A stretch of 64,000 nt of DNA. Source: Thiorhodovibrio frisius (GTDB taxonomy: Bacteria; Pseudomonadota; Gammaproteobacteria; Chromatiales; Chromatiaceae). Under the pieces are notes generated by a model. The model was not told the DNA's origin, did no database searches, and saw only the letters and a list, made by a program, of their open reading frames with translations. The stretch covers positions 558,001 through 622,000 of the forward strand of contig NZ_CP121471.1 of the NCBI RefSeq assembly GCF_033954835.1. The letters run 5' to 3'. Of the stretch, positions 51,937-62,356 are shown in pieces. Within the stretch, counting starts at the first letter, position 1, and each line of letters starts with the position of its first letter. The position numbers and the translations under genes were made by a program.

Positions 51937-53069
51937 CCCTGGTCATCCGCAGTGTTGCCGGGGTTCACCGGCAAAACGAAGGCGAAGGTCGTCCCCTGTC
52001 CCTTCTCGCTGGTGACCGAGATGCGCCCTCCGTGGGCTTCAACCACCTTTTTTGAGATGATCAACCCCAAGCCGGTGCTTGGCTCGCCGCCAGTCTTCTG
52101 GGAAATCTTCTTCTCAAAGGGGTTGAATAGTCTTGGAATGTGTTCAGCATCAATGCCCACGCCTTGGTCGATCACCGCGCAATGAAACAGACTGTCCTGC
52201 AAGCCGGTGCGGATGGTCACGGGCGCATTGGGATAAGAGTGCTCGATGGCGTTGGAGACCAGGTTGGCCAACACCTGCTCGATTTTCCCCGCATCGATAT
52301 GCAGCATTGGCAGGTTTTCGTGTGCATCGACTTGCAGAGGAACCCCTTTACGAGCTGCCTTCGGACGCACCATGGCGAGCGTGCGATGGAGCGTTCGTGA
52401 GAAATCGACATGCTCCGGATTGATCTCCAAATGCCCTGACTCGATTTTTGACACATCGAGAAAGTCCTCGACAATCCGCAGCATGGTGCGACTGGCCTTC
52501 AGGATGTCGTCAAGAAACTCCCGATGCTCAGAGGACAGAATGGGCGCGGCCTCTTCGCGGAGAAATTCCCCATAGCTCATGATGCCGCCAAGCGGGTTGC
52601 GCAGATCATGCGCGGCCATCCCCAGGAACTGATTCTTCAGTGTGTTGCTATGCGCAAGTTCGGCATTTTTCTGGTGGAGATCGCGCGTCAGCGCGTTCAA
52701 TTGCCGGTTGAGCATCAGGATTTGGTTCTGAACACTCAGTTGCTCCGAGATGTCGGCGGCTCCGATCAACACCACCTGATCACCAGCCGGCCAAAATGAG
52801 CACAGAAAACCCATAGGCGCGTGCCCCGTTGCCGAAATCGACAAGAGATGCACGCGCTCGGGCGTTTGGGCCAAGGAGAAGGGGTCGAGCCGCTCGGAAA
52901 AGTCGACAACCAGCTCGCGGAACGGCATGGGTTCCTGCGTGATCCCGACGAGTCGGCGGGTGAATGCATTGAACCGCCACGCTTGCAACCCAGCGTCGAT
53001 CTCCGCATAAATTAGCGGCAAATCGCCCTGGATGAAGCGCTCACGCAGTACGTCGAACGCCACTGTCAT
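51933..53069 (-). CDS. soluble sensor histidine kinase
   Basis: A 378-aa kinase with no membrane segment. Residues ~1-110 form a PAS-like sensor, followed by a coiled coil (QNQILMLNRQLNALTRDLHQ), the HisKA H-box AAHDLRNPLGGIMSYGEF with His near 154, and an ATPase domain with NLVSNAIEHSYP, DQGVGIDAEHIPRLF and GLGLIISKKVVEAHGG. Both neighbours overlap it by ATGA. No response regulator is adjacent. The cytoplasmic sensor next to a B12-binding protein suggests light, redox or cobalamin sensing. Confidence 0.9.
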   Translation of the reverse strand: MTVAFDVLRERFIQGDLPLIYAEIDAGLQAWRFNAFTRRLVGITQEPMPFRELVVDFSERLDPFSLAQTPERVHLLSISATGHAPMGFLCSFWPAGDQVVLIGAADISEQLSVQNQILMLNRQLNALTRDLHQKNAELAHSNTLKNQFLGMAAHDLRNPLGGIMSYGEFLREEAAPILSSEHREFLDDILKASRTMLRIVEDFLDVSKIESGHLEINPEHVDFSRTLHRTLAMVRPKAARKGVPLQVDAHENLPMLHIDAGKIEQVLANLVSNAIEHSYPNAPVTIRTGLQDSLFHCAVIDQGVGIDAEHIPRLFNPFEKKISQKTGGEPSTGLGLIISKKVVEAHGGRISVTSEKGQGTTFAFVLPVNPGNTADDQG

Positions 53070-53872
53070 CCCGCGCAGCCCTTGCGTTCGATCTCCCGCA
53101 GACGCGATTCGAAATCCGCCAAGGAGAGGATCACTTGCGCGTTGGGGAAGCTGTTCACCCTGTCACTCCCGCCCCAGGCAAACGCCTGGCCTCCGATGAA
53201 GGTTGGCAGCGCGGGAAAGCGGGCGCAAATGGCCTCAAGGGCTTCGGTGAGCGCTGGCATGTTGAAGAACACGCTGATCGACAAGGCCAGAATATCCGGC
53301 TGCTTGTCTTCGACGAAGCCGAGCAGGTCTTTCAAGGGGACATTCGGACCCAAGAAGTAGCCATGCCAACCATTGAGCTCTAGGGTGTCGGCAACCATCT
53401 GCCCGCCTAGCTGATGGAACTCGTTGGCCACGCAACTGACCACCGCAGAGAAAGGCTTGTGCGTGCCACCAAACAGGCGTGGATAGCCCAGTGTCAACAG
53501 ACTCTCGGTGATGGATGTCGCGAGATGTTCGGTCGCGACAGAAATCTCATTGCGTTCCCAGCGCTTGCCAACGTCATAGAGACTGCGCTCAAAAACTTGG
53601 ACGTAGAGCGCTTTAAGATCAACGTTGCGATCAATCAAGCCTTGCACTCTTTGTGCGCAGGCCGCGTAGTCGCCGGCAAGCAAGGCATCCAAATAGGCGG
53701 CATACTCTTGCTGGTTCAAGAGCGTATCCGCATCCCCTTCGGCATCGGTAACCCAGTGAGCGTGTGCGCCAAGGTCCTGGGCGCTCTGCAACGAAAGGCA
53801 CCGCGTGTGGGCTGCCAAGTCTTGGCTGGTTTTCAAGCGGGGAATCACTATGCCAATAGGGAGCGATGACAT
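53066..53872 (-). CDS. B12-binding-domain sensor protein with photoreceptor-type W-x9-EH motif
   Basis: A 268-aa protein with the two-part fold of cobalamin sensors. The four-helix B12-binding-2 domain contains W105-x9-E115-H116 (KRWERNEISVATEHLATSI), the motif that marks CarH-type B12 photoreceptors. The Rossmann-like domain has E-x-H-x-x-G (NEFHQLGGQMVADTL) with His153 as probable axial ligand, then ILALSISVFFNMPAL and PTFIGGQAFAW. No DNA-binding domain, so the signal is probably passed to the co-translated kinase. Confidence 0.85.
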   Translation of the reverse strand: MSSLPIGIVIPRLKTSQDLAAHTRCLSLQSAQDLGAHAHWVTDAEGDADTLLNQQEYAAYLDALLAGDYAACAQRVQGLIDRNVDLKALYVQVFERSLYDVGKRWERNEISVATEHLATSITESLLTLGYPRLFGGTHKPFSAVVSCVANEFHQLGGQMVADTLELNGWHGYFLGPNVPLKDLLGFVEDKQPDILALSISVFFNMPALTEALEAICARFPALPTFIGGQAFAWGGSDRVNSFPNAQVILSLADFESRLREIERKGCAG

Positions 53873-54026
53873 GAAAGTTTAGACTATGCGCGGGGTGTTT
53901 GCTAGCTATTGCCGAAGGGCGCTTGCATTGTGGCAGCTGTGGACAGGGTCTGAGATGTCGTTTGACAGGGCGTTGAAGCAAAGCTCCTCCAAGTTCTCCA
54001 ACTGATCGGCAGCGCCTTGGCCAGTA

Positions 54027-54545
54027 TCACGAATGAGAGGGTCGCCAGCCGCGCCATAGCGCCCAGGCACCGGTTGCCAGCGCGGCGACGAAGAGCACAA
54101 AGGCCATGTTGGCGAGCGACAGGCCGAGAATGACGAGTTCGGTATCCTCGCAGAAGCCGCTGGCGAGAAAGAGCGTGGGCACCTGCTGGCCGAGCCATTC
54201 CACCAGTTGCTCAATTGGGCCGGGTTGGCCGCCGATGCAGGAGACATCTTCCGACGGCTGCCATTGCAGCCAGCTTTGGTAAGCCGCCACGCCGCTGCCG
54301 AGGGCCGCGAGTGCGAGAAACAGCAGCGCGCTGGCTCGCGCCACGAAGCGCCGCCAGTCCGGGTGCGAGAGTGCAGCCGTTAGCGCGGCCAGCAGGGCCA
54401 TGAGCATGAACAGGGTGCGCTGAAAAATGCACAGATGGCAGGGTTCTAGGTTCAGCCAGGGGGCCAGTACCAGGCTGGCCAGGGCGGTGATGGCCGCAAT
54501 TAGGGCCAGGAGTATCCATAACGGGCGAGGGTCGAGCCGGATCAT
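54027..54545 (-). CDS. dsbB: DsbB, membrane quinone reductase for DsbA
   Basis: A 172-aa inner-membrane protein with four hydrophobic helices. The first Cys pair is CHLC in LEPCHLCIFQRTLF; the second pair is in DVSCIGG and ASGFCEDTELV. DsbB reoxidises DsbA and passes electrons to quinone. The dsbA gene lies upstream on the same strand (54727-55377), 181 bp away. Confidence 0.92.
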   Translation of the reverse strand: MIRLDPRPLWILLALIAAITALASLVLAPWLNLEPCHLCIFQRTLFMLMALLAALTAALSHPDWRRFVARASALLFLALAALGSGVAAYQSWLQWQPSEDVSCIGGQPGPIEQLVEWLGQQVPTLFLASGFCEDTELVILGLSLANMAFVLFVAALATGAWALWRGWRPSHS

Positions 54546-54726
54546 TGGAGTTTTGGTACCTGTTGGGCAGAAAAGGACAGCGGGTTTGCCATGGTTGAGG
54601 GACTTTGACCAGCACGGGATCGACAGTCAAGCATGGGTCTGGGGAATGCGCCCGCTGGCGATGTGCCGTGCCAGCAACAGGCGGGTCATGTCGGCACCGG
54701 CGCGCAGGGGCTTGATGGTGATTGGT

Positions 54727-55377
54727 TTATTGCCGCTCTTTCCGCGCCCGCTCGATGAGCGTGTCGGCGCGGCGAAGCAACTCTTCATATCCCTGCGCGT
54801 CCTCGTTTAACACCACATAGCGTCCATCGACGATCAGGCGCGGCACTGCGTCGACGCCCACGCGCTCTTCCAGATCGCGTCCTTTGCCGAGCGCGAGTTC
54901 GACCGCAAAGCTGTTGAAGGTTTTCTCGAACGCCTCGGCGTCCTGACCTTGCTCCTTGATCCAGGCAAAAATCGCCTTGTCGGTGAACAGCCGCTTGCGT
55001 TCCTTGCTGATAGCATCGAAGGTGGCCTGATCGAGCGCGTCGATCAGGTGGTTGAGTTCCAAGGCGTAATAGAGTCGCGCGAGATTGGCCCAAGCGGCGC
55101 GACCGAAGGTGACCGGCACGCGGCGGAGTGCCACATCCTCAGGTAGCTTCGCTGCCCAGTCTTTGAGCAAGGGGTTGAGGTGACTACAGTGCGGGCAGCC
55201 GTAGGAGAAAAACTCCAGCACCTCAATTTTTTCGGGATCATCGCTGGTGATCGGAGTCTTGAGCGGGCGCCAGTCGCGCCCCTCGACCAGATCATCGCCG
55301 GCCCCGATGAGTGGCCACAACCCAAAGACGAGCAGCGCGATGAGGCTGGCATGAAACAGGCGGCGTGATATCGGCAT
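54727..55377 (-). CDS. dsbA: DsbA, thiol:disulfide interchange protein
   Basis: A 216-aa periplasmic oxidase. Signal peptide ISRRLFHASLIALLVFGLWP; active site CPHC in EFFSYGCPHCSHLNPLLKDW; cis-Pro loop GVDAVPRLIVDGRY. ATG at 55377 is preferred over a longer frame because it starts the signal peptide. It donates disulfides to exported proteins, and the Cys-rich products of element 3 could be clients. Confidence 0.92.
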   Translation of the reverse strand: MPISRRLFHASLIALLVFGLWPLIGAGDDLVEGRDWRPLKTPITSDDPEKIEVLEFFSYGCPHCSHLNPLLKDWAAKLPEDVALRRVPVTFGRAAWANLARLYYALELNHLIDALDQATFDAISKERKRLFTDKAIFAWIKEQGQDAEAFEKTFNSFAVELALGKGRDLEERVGVDAVPRLIVDGRYVVLNEDAQGYEELLRRADTLIERARKERQ

Positions 55378-55587
55378 ATCGATTGACCTCAAAATTGAGA
55401 AAAAATAAGAAACACAATTTGTTATAGGTGGCCGATTGGTCGTGCTCGGGATTCTTGCACATGACGAACCTGCCACTCAAGGATGGTCGATAGCTGTCAG
55501 CATTTCCCCGAATGCCTTGGCGGTCTAGAATCGGACAATCCCTGCTGAAAGTGATGTGCAATCTTGAAGACCGTACTCGTCATCGGA

Positions 55588-58500
55588 ATGCTCCGCAACA
55601 GGATTGCACTGAACCTGATGCTCATCTTGCTGAGCGGGGTCTTTGCTCTGCCCGCCGGTTGCGCCGCGGAGACGTCGGTAGTCACGCAAGATCCGATCCG
55701 CGTCGGTCTCTACCAAAACCCGCCAAAGATCTTCACCGATAGCCATGGCCGCCCGGCCGGGCTGTTTGTGGAGCTACTCGACGCCATCGCGCGCGCCGAG
55801 GGCTGGCAGCTCGACTATCAAGCCTGCGAGTGGCGGGACTGCCTGCAGCAACTCGATGCCGGCACGCTCGATGTGATGCCGGATGTGGCCTTTTCTGCCG
55901 AGCGGGCGGCGCGTTTTGAGTTCAACGAACTTTCGGTCGCTAGCGGTTGGTCGCAAGTCTACAGTGCGTCCGATCTGCGGGTGAATGAGCTGTCTGATCT
56001 GGACGGGCGCCGCATCGCAGTGCTAAGAGGCGGTGTGCAACAGGAATTCTTCGACCGTCTGATGCGCTCGAGCGGTCTGGGCTATGAGCAAGTTCTGGTG
56101 GACTCCCTGGCCGATGGCTACGCCGCCGTGGCTGCGGGAACGGCCGACGCCGTGATTACCAACAGCTTTTATGCTGCCCGCAATGCCCGGCGGGACCGCC
56201 TGCGCGAAACGCCTATTCTCTTCATGCCAACCAATCTGTATTTCGCGAGCGGCCGAGCCACGCTCGAGACAAAGGCCCATACGGCCGCGCTACTGGAGAC
56301 CATCGACCAGTATCTGCTGCGCTGGCGGCAGGACCCGGATTCGGTCTACTTTCGCGCCCTACGCCGCGCCATGGGGCCGGCGCCGGAGATTCGCGCACCT
56401 CTTTGGATCTGGCGTGCGCTGGCAGTGCTGGGTGCCGCCTTGCTGCTGGCGCTGGGTCTGGCTCTGTTGCTGCGCTGGCAGGTCAGCCGCCGCACTCGGG
56501 ATTTGCTCGCCACCTCGCGCGAGCTCGAACGCCAGCGCGCTGATTTCGAGCGTCTTGCTAGCGTGCGCGGGGGCGAGCTGCAAGCGCTGTTTGACGCTGC
56601 CAACGTCGGCATTGTGCTGATTTCAGGGCGTGTTATCCAACGCAACAATCGGCGTCTCGATGAGCTCTTTGGCTACGCGCCTGGCGAACAGGTTGGGAAG
56701 CAGACGCGTATCTGGTATTTGGACGATGCCCAGTTCCAGCAAAAGGGCGCGGAGATTTACGCCGCCCTGGCGCGGTGCCAAGCGTCCCCCATCGATCTCC
56801 AGATGGTGCGCAAGAACGGCGCGCCTTTTTGGGCGCGGCTCTATGGGCGCGCGCTGAACCCGGCCGAGCCCCTGGCCGGCATGGTCGGCATTGTTGAAGA
56901 TATTACCGACGAGCACGAAGCGGCTGAGGCGCTGCGCCTGGCCCATGAGGAGCAGGAAGCCATTCTCGCCTCCGCCAGCGTGGGTATTCTGCTGATGAAA
57001 GACCGCGTGATTGTGCGCTGTAACCGCCGCTTTGAGGAGATGCTCGGTTATGCGCCCGACGAGCTGTTGGCTCAGAGCACCCGCGTACTCTATGCCGATG
57101 ATGCGACCTGGGAGCACATCGGTCGCGAGGGCTATCTTCCGGTCTGGCGCGGCGAGACCGATGTCCGCGAGCAGATTTTGGTGCGCAAGGACGGCAGCCA
57201 GTTCTGGGGGCGGCTGTCGGCCCGGGCGGTCAACCCAAAGGACCAAGCGAAGGGCACGGTATCCATTGTCCAGGACATCGATCTGGAGCGTGCCCTAATT
57301 GCCGAAATGGTACGCGCGCGAACTCTGGCCGAGGACGCCGCGCGTGCCAAGTCGGAATTTCTTGCCAATATGAGCCACGAGATCCGCACGCCCATGAATG
57401 CAATTCTTGGCATGCAGTATCTGGCACTCAAGCAGAACCTGTCGGCCGGGGTGCGCTATCACCTGGAAAAAGCTCAGGGCGCGGCCCATGCGCTGCTCGG
57501 GCTGCTGAACGATATCCTCGATTTCTCCAAGATCGAAGCGGGCAAGATCGCGCTCGAAGAAGTCGAATTCGGCCTCGATACTGTGCTTGAGCGGCTGACC
57601 GATGCCGTGGGCTACCAGGCCGAACAAAAAGGCATCGAGTTCTTGATTCGCCACGATGCCGCCATCCCGCCAGTGCTGATTGGCGATCCCTTGCGCCTGA
57701 GTCAGGTGCTGCTTAATTTGTGCGGCAACGCCGTCAAGTTCACCGAAGAGGGCGAGGTGGAACTGGCCTTTCAGGCGCTGCGCGTGAGCGAGTCGCGGAT
57801 CACAATCCAAGTGTGCGTGCGCGACTCCGGTATCGGTATGACCCCCGAGGTGCAGGCCCATCTGTGTGAGCAATTCGAGCAGGGTGACCCCTCCACCACC
57901 CGGCGCTTTGGCGGCTCCGGGCTGGGGCTGGCCATCAGCAAACGGCTGGTGGGGCTCATGGGCGGGCGCCTGTGGTTGGAGGATTCCCAGCCCGGACGGG
58001 GCACCACTCTTTGCTTTACCGCCCGCTTGCGCCCGGCGACCGAATCGCTCAAGCGTCGCCAGGGGCTGCTGGAGCGTGCGGTGCCATATCTGAGTGGCAT
58101 CCGAGTGCTGGTGGTGGATGACAATGCCGCCGCGCGCGAGATTCTGCTCGAAGTTCTCGCGCGCATTCCGGTGGCCGCCCAGGGTCTGGCCAGCGGCCAG
58201 GAGGCGCTGACTACTCTGGCCGGGGCTAACCCGCCTTACGACCTGGTGCTGATGGACTGGCGCATGCCGGGCATGAACGGTGACGAGGCCGCCCAGCGTA
58301 TCGCCAGCGAGCTGCCGCTCGAGCGTCGGCCCAGGGTGGTGATGGTGACTGCCTATGGGCGCGAGGATGTGATTCGCTTAGCCGAGCGTGCCAGCGTGCA
58401 TGGCCTTTTGATCAAACCCGTTTCGCCCTCCACCTTGCTCGACACCCTGCTGTCAGTGCTTGGTCATCAGCGCCTGCTTGGCTCCGCGCGGGCCTGCGAT

Positions 58501-59652
58501 CTTGCCTCGGTCGATACCGAAACCGGGATCGAGAACGGGGCCGACAGTCTGCCCATCCAGTCGGCAACGCGCGCGTCTGCCCTGGTCGGTGCGCGCATCC
58601 TGTTGGTCGAAGACAATGACATCAATCGCGAATTCTCCGGCGAGCTGCTGCGCGGGGAGGGACTGCTGATTGATGAGGCCGGCAACGGTGCCGAGGCCCT
58701 GGAGAAAATCCGCGTGCGCGACTACGACGCCGTGCTGATGGATATTCAAATGCCGGTCATGGACGGTCTGGAGGCTACCACACAACTCCGCGCCCAGGCC
58801 GAGCGCGACGGCGACGAGCGCCTAGCGCGACTGCCCATTATTGCCATGACCGCGCTGGCCATGGCCCGCGACATCGAGCGCGTCACTGCTGCCGGCATGA
58901 ACGACCATATCGCCAAGCCGGTGGTGCCGGATCATCTGTTCGCGGTGCTGGCGCGCTGGGTTGGCGCGGGTTCTGCTCCCAGCCGACTAGAGCGGCGGCA
59001 TGCCACCCCGACCGCCACCCCCTTGCCTGCCGATCTGGCTGCGCTCACCAGCCTGGACGCCGTCGCCGGCCTGCGCCGCATCGGTGGGCGGGTCGAGGCC
59101 TATCGACGCCAGCTGCGCCGGTTTCGCGAGCATTTCGCCGACGCGGTCGATCAGCTCCAACGCCGCCTGGCCAGCGATGACACCGACGCTGTCAGTGCTG
59201 CCGAGCGTGACTGCCACGGCCTCAAAGGCGTCGCCGGCACTTTGGGGGCCACCGCGCTGTTTGAGGAAGTGTCCGCGCTCTATGCTGAACTCAAAGCCGG
59301 TCAACGCCCGGATGCCAAACGCTTGGAATCGCTGCGCACTCGCCTGGCCGAGGTGCTGCAAGATATCGACAGCCTTGTTCGCCCCGTATCCATCCTGCCC
59401 CCCGCCAACGGGGAGACCAGCGAGATCAGCGAGACCGGAGCGGAGGACGCTGATCTCGCCTCCCTGCTGGATGCCCTGGACCATAGCCTGAAATCCGATC
59501 TCGGCGTCGTCGAGTCGCTGCTTGCCCGTGCGCATGCGGTGGCGGATGCCAGCGCCCAAGAGCGGCTCGCGGTCATTGCCGAGTTGCTCGAGGTTTTCGA
59601 CATCAGCAGTGCCCGGGCGCAACTCGCCGAGCTGCGCGCGAGCCTGTCTTGA
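55588..59652 (+). CDS. BvgS-like hybrid sensor histidine kinase
   Basis: About 1354 aa. Signal peptide (ALNLMLILLSGVFALPAGCA), a periplasmic SBP_bac_3 sensor (IRVGLYQNPPKIFTDSHGRP to ~275), one membrane helix (ALAVLGAALLLALGLALLL), two PAS domains (VGIVLISGRVIQRNNRRLDE and VGILLMKDRVIVRCNRRFEE), HisKA (MSHEIRTPMNAILGMQYL), HATPase (DSGIGMTPE, GSGLGLAISKRLVG), two receiver domains (RVLVVDDNAAAREIL; ILLVEDNDINREFSGELL) and a C-terminal HPt (DCHGLKGVAGTLGATALF). A complete phosphorelay. It probably signals to the regulator encoded 150 bp downstream. Confidence 0.92.
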   Translation: MLRNRIALNLMLILLSGVFALPAGCAAETSVVTQDPIRVGLYQNPPKIFTDSHGRPAGLFVELLDAIARAEGWQLDYQACEWRDCLQQLDAGTLDVMPDVAFSAERAARFEFNELSVASGWSQVYSASDLRVNELSDLDGRRIAVLRGGVQQEFFDRLMRSSGLGYEQVLVDSLADGYAAVAAGTADAVITNSFYAARNARRDRLRETPILFMPTNLYFASGRATLETKAHTAALLETIDQYLLRWRQDPDSVYFRALRRAMGPAPEIRAPLWIWRALAVLGAALLLALGLALLLRWQVSRRTRDLLATSRELERQRADFERLASVRGGELQALFDAANVGIVLISGRVIQRNNRRLDELFGYAPGEQVGKQTRIWYLDDAQFQQKGAEIYAALARCQASPIDLQMVRKNGAPFWARLYGRALNPAEPLAGMVGIVEDITDEHEAAEALRLAHEEQEAILASASVGILLMKDRVIVRCNRRFEEMLGYAPDELLAQSTRVLYADDATWEHIGREGYLPVWRGETDVREQILVRKDGSQFWGRLSARAVNPKDQAKGTVSIVQDIDLERALIAEMVRARTLAEDAARAKSEFLANMSHEIRTPMNAILGMQYLALKQNLSAGVRYHLEKAQGAAHALLGLLNDILDFSKIEAGKIALEEVEFGLDTVLERLTDAVGYQAEQKGIEFLIRHDAAIPPVLIGDPLRLSQVLLNLCGNAVKFTEEGEVELAFQALRVSESRITIQVCVRDSGIGMTPEVQAHLCEQFEQGDPSTTRRFGGSGLGLAISKRLVGLMGGRLWLEDSQPGRGTTLCFTARLRPATESLKRRQGLLERAVPYLSGIRVLVVDDNAAAREILLEVLARIPVAAQGLASGQEALTTLAGANPPYDLVLMDWRMPGMNGDEAAQRIASELPLERRPRVVMVTAYGREDVIRLAERASVHGLLIKPVSPSTLLDTLLSVLGHQRLLGSARACDLASVDTETGIENGADSLPIQSATRASALVGARILLVEDNDINREFSGELLRGEGLLIDEAGNGAEALEKIRVRDYDAVLMDIQMPVMDGLEATTQLRAQAERDGDERLARLPIIAMTALAMARDIERVTAAGMNDHIAKPVVPDHLFAVLARWVGAGSAPSRLERRHATPTATPLPADLAALTSLDAVAGLRRIGGRVEAYRRQLRRFREHFADAVDQLQRRLASDDTDAVSAAERDCHGLKGVAGTLGATALFEEVSALYAELKAGQRPDAKRLESLRTRLAEVLQDIDSLVRPVSILPPANGETSEISETGAEDADLASLLDALDHSLKSDLGVVESLLARAHAVADASAQERLAVIAELLEVFDISSARAQLAELRASLS

Positions 59653-59804
59653 TCGCTTTGATAGCTGTAGCGAATGCGTTTTTGTTTTGGGCTGGTGCGC
59701 GAATTTGCCATCCATTGCTGGCATAATCGACCCACGCCGCCTGATGCCCTCATTGGGAAAGGGGACCAGCAACAGGCACGACCCATCGGCACGAGCGACC
59801 CCAG

Positions 59805-62336
59805 ATGACGCCTCCTACTCCGGACCGCCCGCGCATTCTGATCGTCGATGATGTGCATGAAAATCTCCATGCGCTCATGCAACTGCTGCGCGAGGACTAT
59901 GCGATTCTTGCCGCTACCAGCGGCGCCATGGCGCTGGAGCTGGCCGCCGGCGAGCCCCGGCCCGACCTGATTCTGCTTGACGTAAAAATGCCCGGCATGG
60001 ACGGCTACTCGGTGCTTGCAAAGCTCAAGTCCGAGCCCACCACAGCCGAGATTCCGGTGATTTTTATCACTGCCTTGTCTTCGCCCGACGACGAGGCGCG
60101 CGGGTTGCAGCTCGGGGTGGCGGATTACATCACCAAGCCGGTCGATCCTGAGCTACTGCATCTGCGCGTGCGCACGCAGCTTGAGCTTTGCCGTTATCGG
60201 CGCACCGACTCCTCGCCATTCAGCCCCAAACCCGAGCAGCCATCCAGCTTGCTCTTGGTCGATGACCTCCCGGAGAACCTTCACGAACTGCTCGAAGCGC
60301 TGAAAAGCGACTACCGCATTCGCGTGGCCAGTACCGGCCCCAAGGCTTTGGAGATCGTCTCCGGGCCCGAGCCGCCGGATCTCATTTTGCTCGACATCGT
60401 CATGCCCGGCATGGACGGCTACGAAGTCTGCCAACGCATCAAGGCGCTGCCGCGTGGAAGGCGGATTCCAGTCATCTTTGTGACAGTCGTCGATGCCAGT
60501 GCCGAGAAGGTGCGCGGCTTTGAGGCTGGTGCGGCTGATTATCTGACCAAGCCGCTTGACATCGACGAGGTGCGCGCGCGAGTGCGCACCCATCTGGAGC
60601 TGGCGCAGTTGCGCGCGGCACTGGAGGATCAGGTGACCGAGCGCACCGCACTGTTGCGCCAGAGCGAGCAAAAATACCGCATCCTCGCCGACTACTCGCC
60701 AAACTGGGAATACTGGTTGGCACCCGACGGCGGCTATCTCTACGTCTCTCCGGCCTGTGAGGAGGTGACGGGCCACGCACCGGCGGAATTTTTTGCCGAC
60801 CCCGAGCTGATGGTGCGCATGATCCACCCCGATGATCGCCCGCGCTGGCTCGCTCATGAGCCCCATGCTTGCAGTACGGATACCGAGCCGCCGTTGCGCC
60901 TGCGCCTGCGTGCCCGCGACGGCAGCGAACATTGGATCGAGCACTACTGCAAGCCAGTGTTCGACGAGAACGGACGTTTTCTTGGTCGGCGTGGCTCCAA
61001 CGCCGATGTCACCGAACGCTATCTCGCCGAGCAGCGGGCCGATGATCTCGCCCACCGCGATACCCTAACCGGTCTGCCCAACCGTACCCTGTTTGCCGAG
61101 CTGCTCGAGCATGCCATCAACCAGGCGCGTCATGGGCGCGGGCGCTTCGCCCTGCTGCTGGTGGACATTGACCGCTTCAAGACCATCAACGAGAGTCTTG
61201 GCCACAGTCTTGGCGACGAACTGCTCGCGACCATCGCCCGGCGTCTGCTCGAACAGGGCCCCGAGGTCGAAGCCATCGCCCGCATCGGCAGTGATGAGTT
61301 TTCTTTGATCGTCGACCTCCCCGCGACCGAGCCCTCGGGCATCGACCTGCTCGCGCAGCGTCTGCTTGAGAGCCTGTGCCGCCCCTGTGCCCTCAGCGGG
61401 CAGGAAGTCTATACCAGCGCGAGTATCGGTATCGCGCTCTACCCGACCGATGGTGAGGATGCTGAAACCTTGCTCAGCCATGCCAATGCTGCCCTCCATG
61501 GCGCCAAGGATCGCGGGCGCAATCAGATGCGCTTTTTCGCCCGCGGTATGTCGCATCGCGCGCGCGAGCGCGTGCAACTGGAGGCCGATCTGCGCCGCGG
61601 CATTGAACAGAACCAACTGTGCCTGTACTACCAGCCCCAGGTTGATGCCCGCAGTCGTGCGCTGGCCGGTCTGGAAGCCCTGGTGCGCTGGGAACACCCC
61701 GAGCAGGGCATGATTTCCCCCGGCGAGTTCATCCCCATCGCCGAGGAAAGCGGCCTGATCGTGCAGCTCGGCGACTGGGTGCTGCACGATGCCTGCCGTC
61801 AGATGGCCAGCTGGCGCGCTGCCGGGCTCAAGCTGCCGCGCACGGCGGTCAATGTCTCGGCGGTGCAACTCAGCCACGGCCAACTCGCGCAAACAGTCAG
61901 AGCCGCGCTTGCCGCCAGCGCTCTGCCATCCGAGTATCTGGAACTGGAAATTACCGAGAGCTTTCTGATGCGCGACCAGGAGCGTGCTCAGCAAACCCTG
62001 GCCGAACTGCGCGACCTCGGTGTGCGGCTATCCATCGACGACTTCGGCACTGGCTACTCATCGCTCGCCTATCTGCAAAAATTGCAGGTGCACAAGCTCA
62101 AAATCGACCTGTCCTTTGTGCGCGACATGACCAGCAACCAGGCCAATGCCGCCATCGTTAAGGCCATTATCGCCCTTGGACACAACCTTGGTCTTGAGGT
62201 TCTGGCCGAAGGCGTTGAGCAGGAGGATCAGGCCGAGGAACTGTGCGCTCAGGGGTGCGACCTCATCCAGGGCTATCTGATTGCCCGCCCGCTGCCGGTT
62301 GCCCAGCTGAGTGACTGGCTGGTGGATAACGCGTAG
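59805..62336 (+). CDS. tandem-receiver GGDEF-EAL regulator (c-di-GMP turnover)
   Basis: An 843-aa response regulator: REC1 ([36 protein letters not shown]), REC2 ([36 protein letters not shown]), PAS ([20 protein letters not shown]), a GGDEF domain with GSDEF in place of GGDEF, and an EAL domain with [19 protein letters not shown] and [16 protein letters not shown]. The EAL catalytic residues are present, so phosphodiesterase activity on c-di-GMP is more likely than synthesis. ATG at 59805. Likely partner of the upstream hybrid kinase. Confidence 0.9.
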   Translation: MTPPTPDRPRILIVDDVHENLHALMQLLREDYAILAATSGAMALELAAGEPRPDLILLDVKMPGMDGYSVLAKLKSEPTTAEIPVIFITALSSPDDEARGLQLGVADYITKPVDPELLHLRVRTQLELCRYRRTDSSPFSPKPEQPSSLLLVDDLPENLHELLEALKSDYRIRVASTGPKALEIVSGPEPPDLILLDIVMPGMDGYEVCQRIKALPRGRRIPVIFVTVVDASAEKVRGFEAGAADYLTKPLDIDEVRARVRTHLELAQLRAALEDQVTERTALLRQSEQKYRILADYSPNWEYWLAPDGGYLYVSPACEEVTGHAPAEFFADPELMVRMIHPDDRPRWLAHEPHACSTDTEPPLRLRLRARDGSEHWIEHYCKPVFDENGRFLGRRGSNADVTERYLAEQRADDLAHRDTLTGLPNRTLFAELLEHAINQARHGRGRFALLLVDIDRFKTINESLGHSLGDELLATIARRLLEQGPEVEAIARIGSDEFSLIVDLPATEPSGIDLLAQRLLESLCRPCALSGQEVYTSASIGIALYPTDGEDAETLLSHANAALHGAKDRGRNQMRFFARGMSHRARERVQLEADLRRGIEQNQLCLYYQPQVDARSRALAGLEALVRWEHPEQGMISPGEFIPIAEESGLIVQLGDWVLHDACRQMASWRAAGLKLPRTAVNVSAVQLSHGQLAQTVRAALAASALPSEYLELEITESFLMRDQERAQQTLAELRDLGVRLSIDDFGTGYSSLAYLQKLQVHKLKIDLSFVRDMTSNQANAAIVKAIIALGHNLGLEVLAEGVEQEDQAEELCAQGCDLIQGYLIARPLPVAQLSDWLVDNA

Positions 62337-62356
62337 ATAGATAGCTGCCGGGGCGT

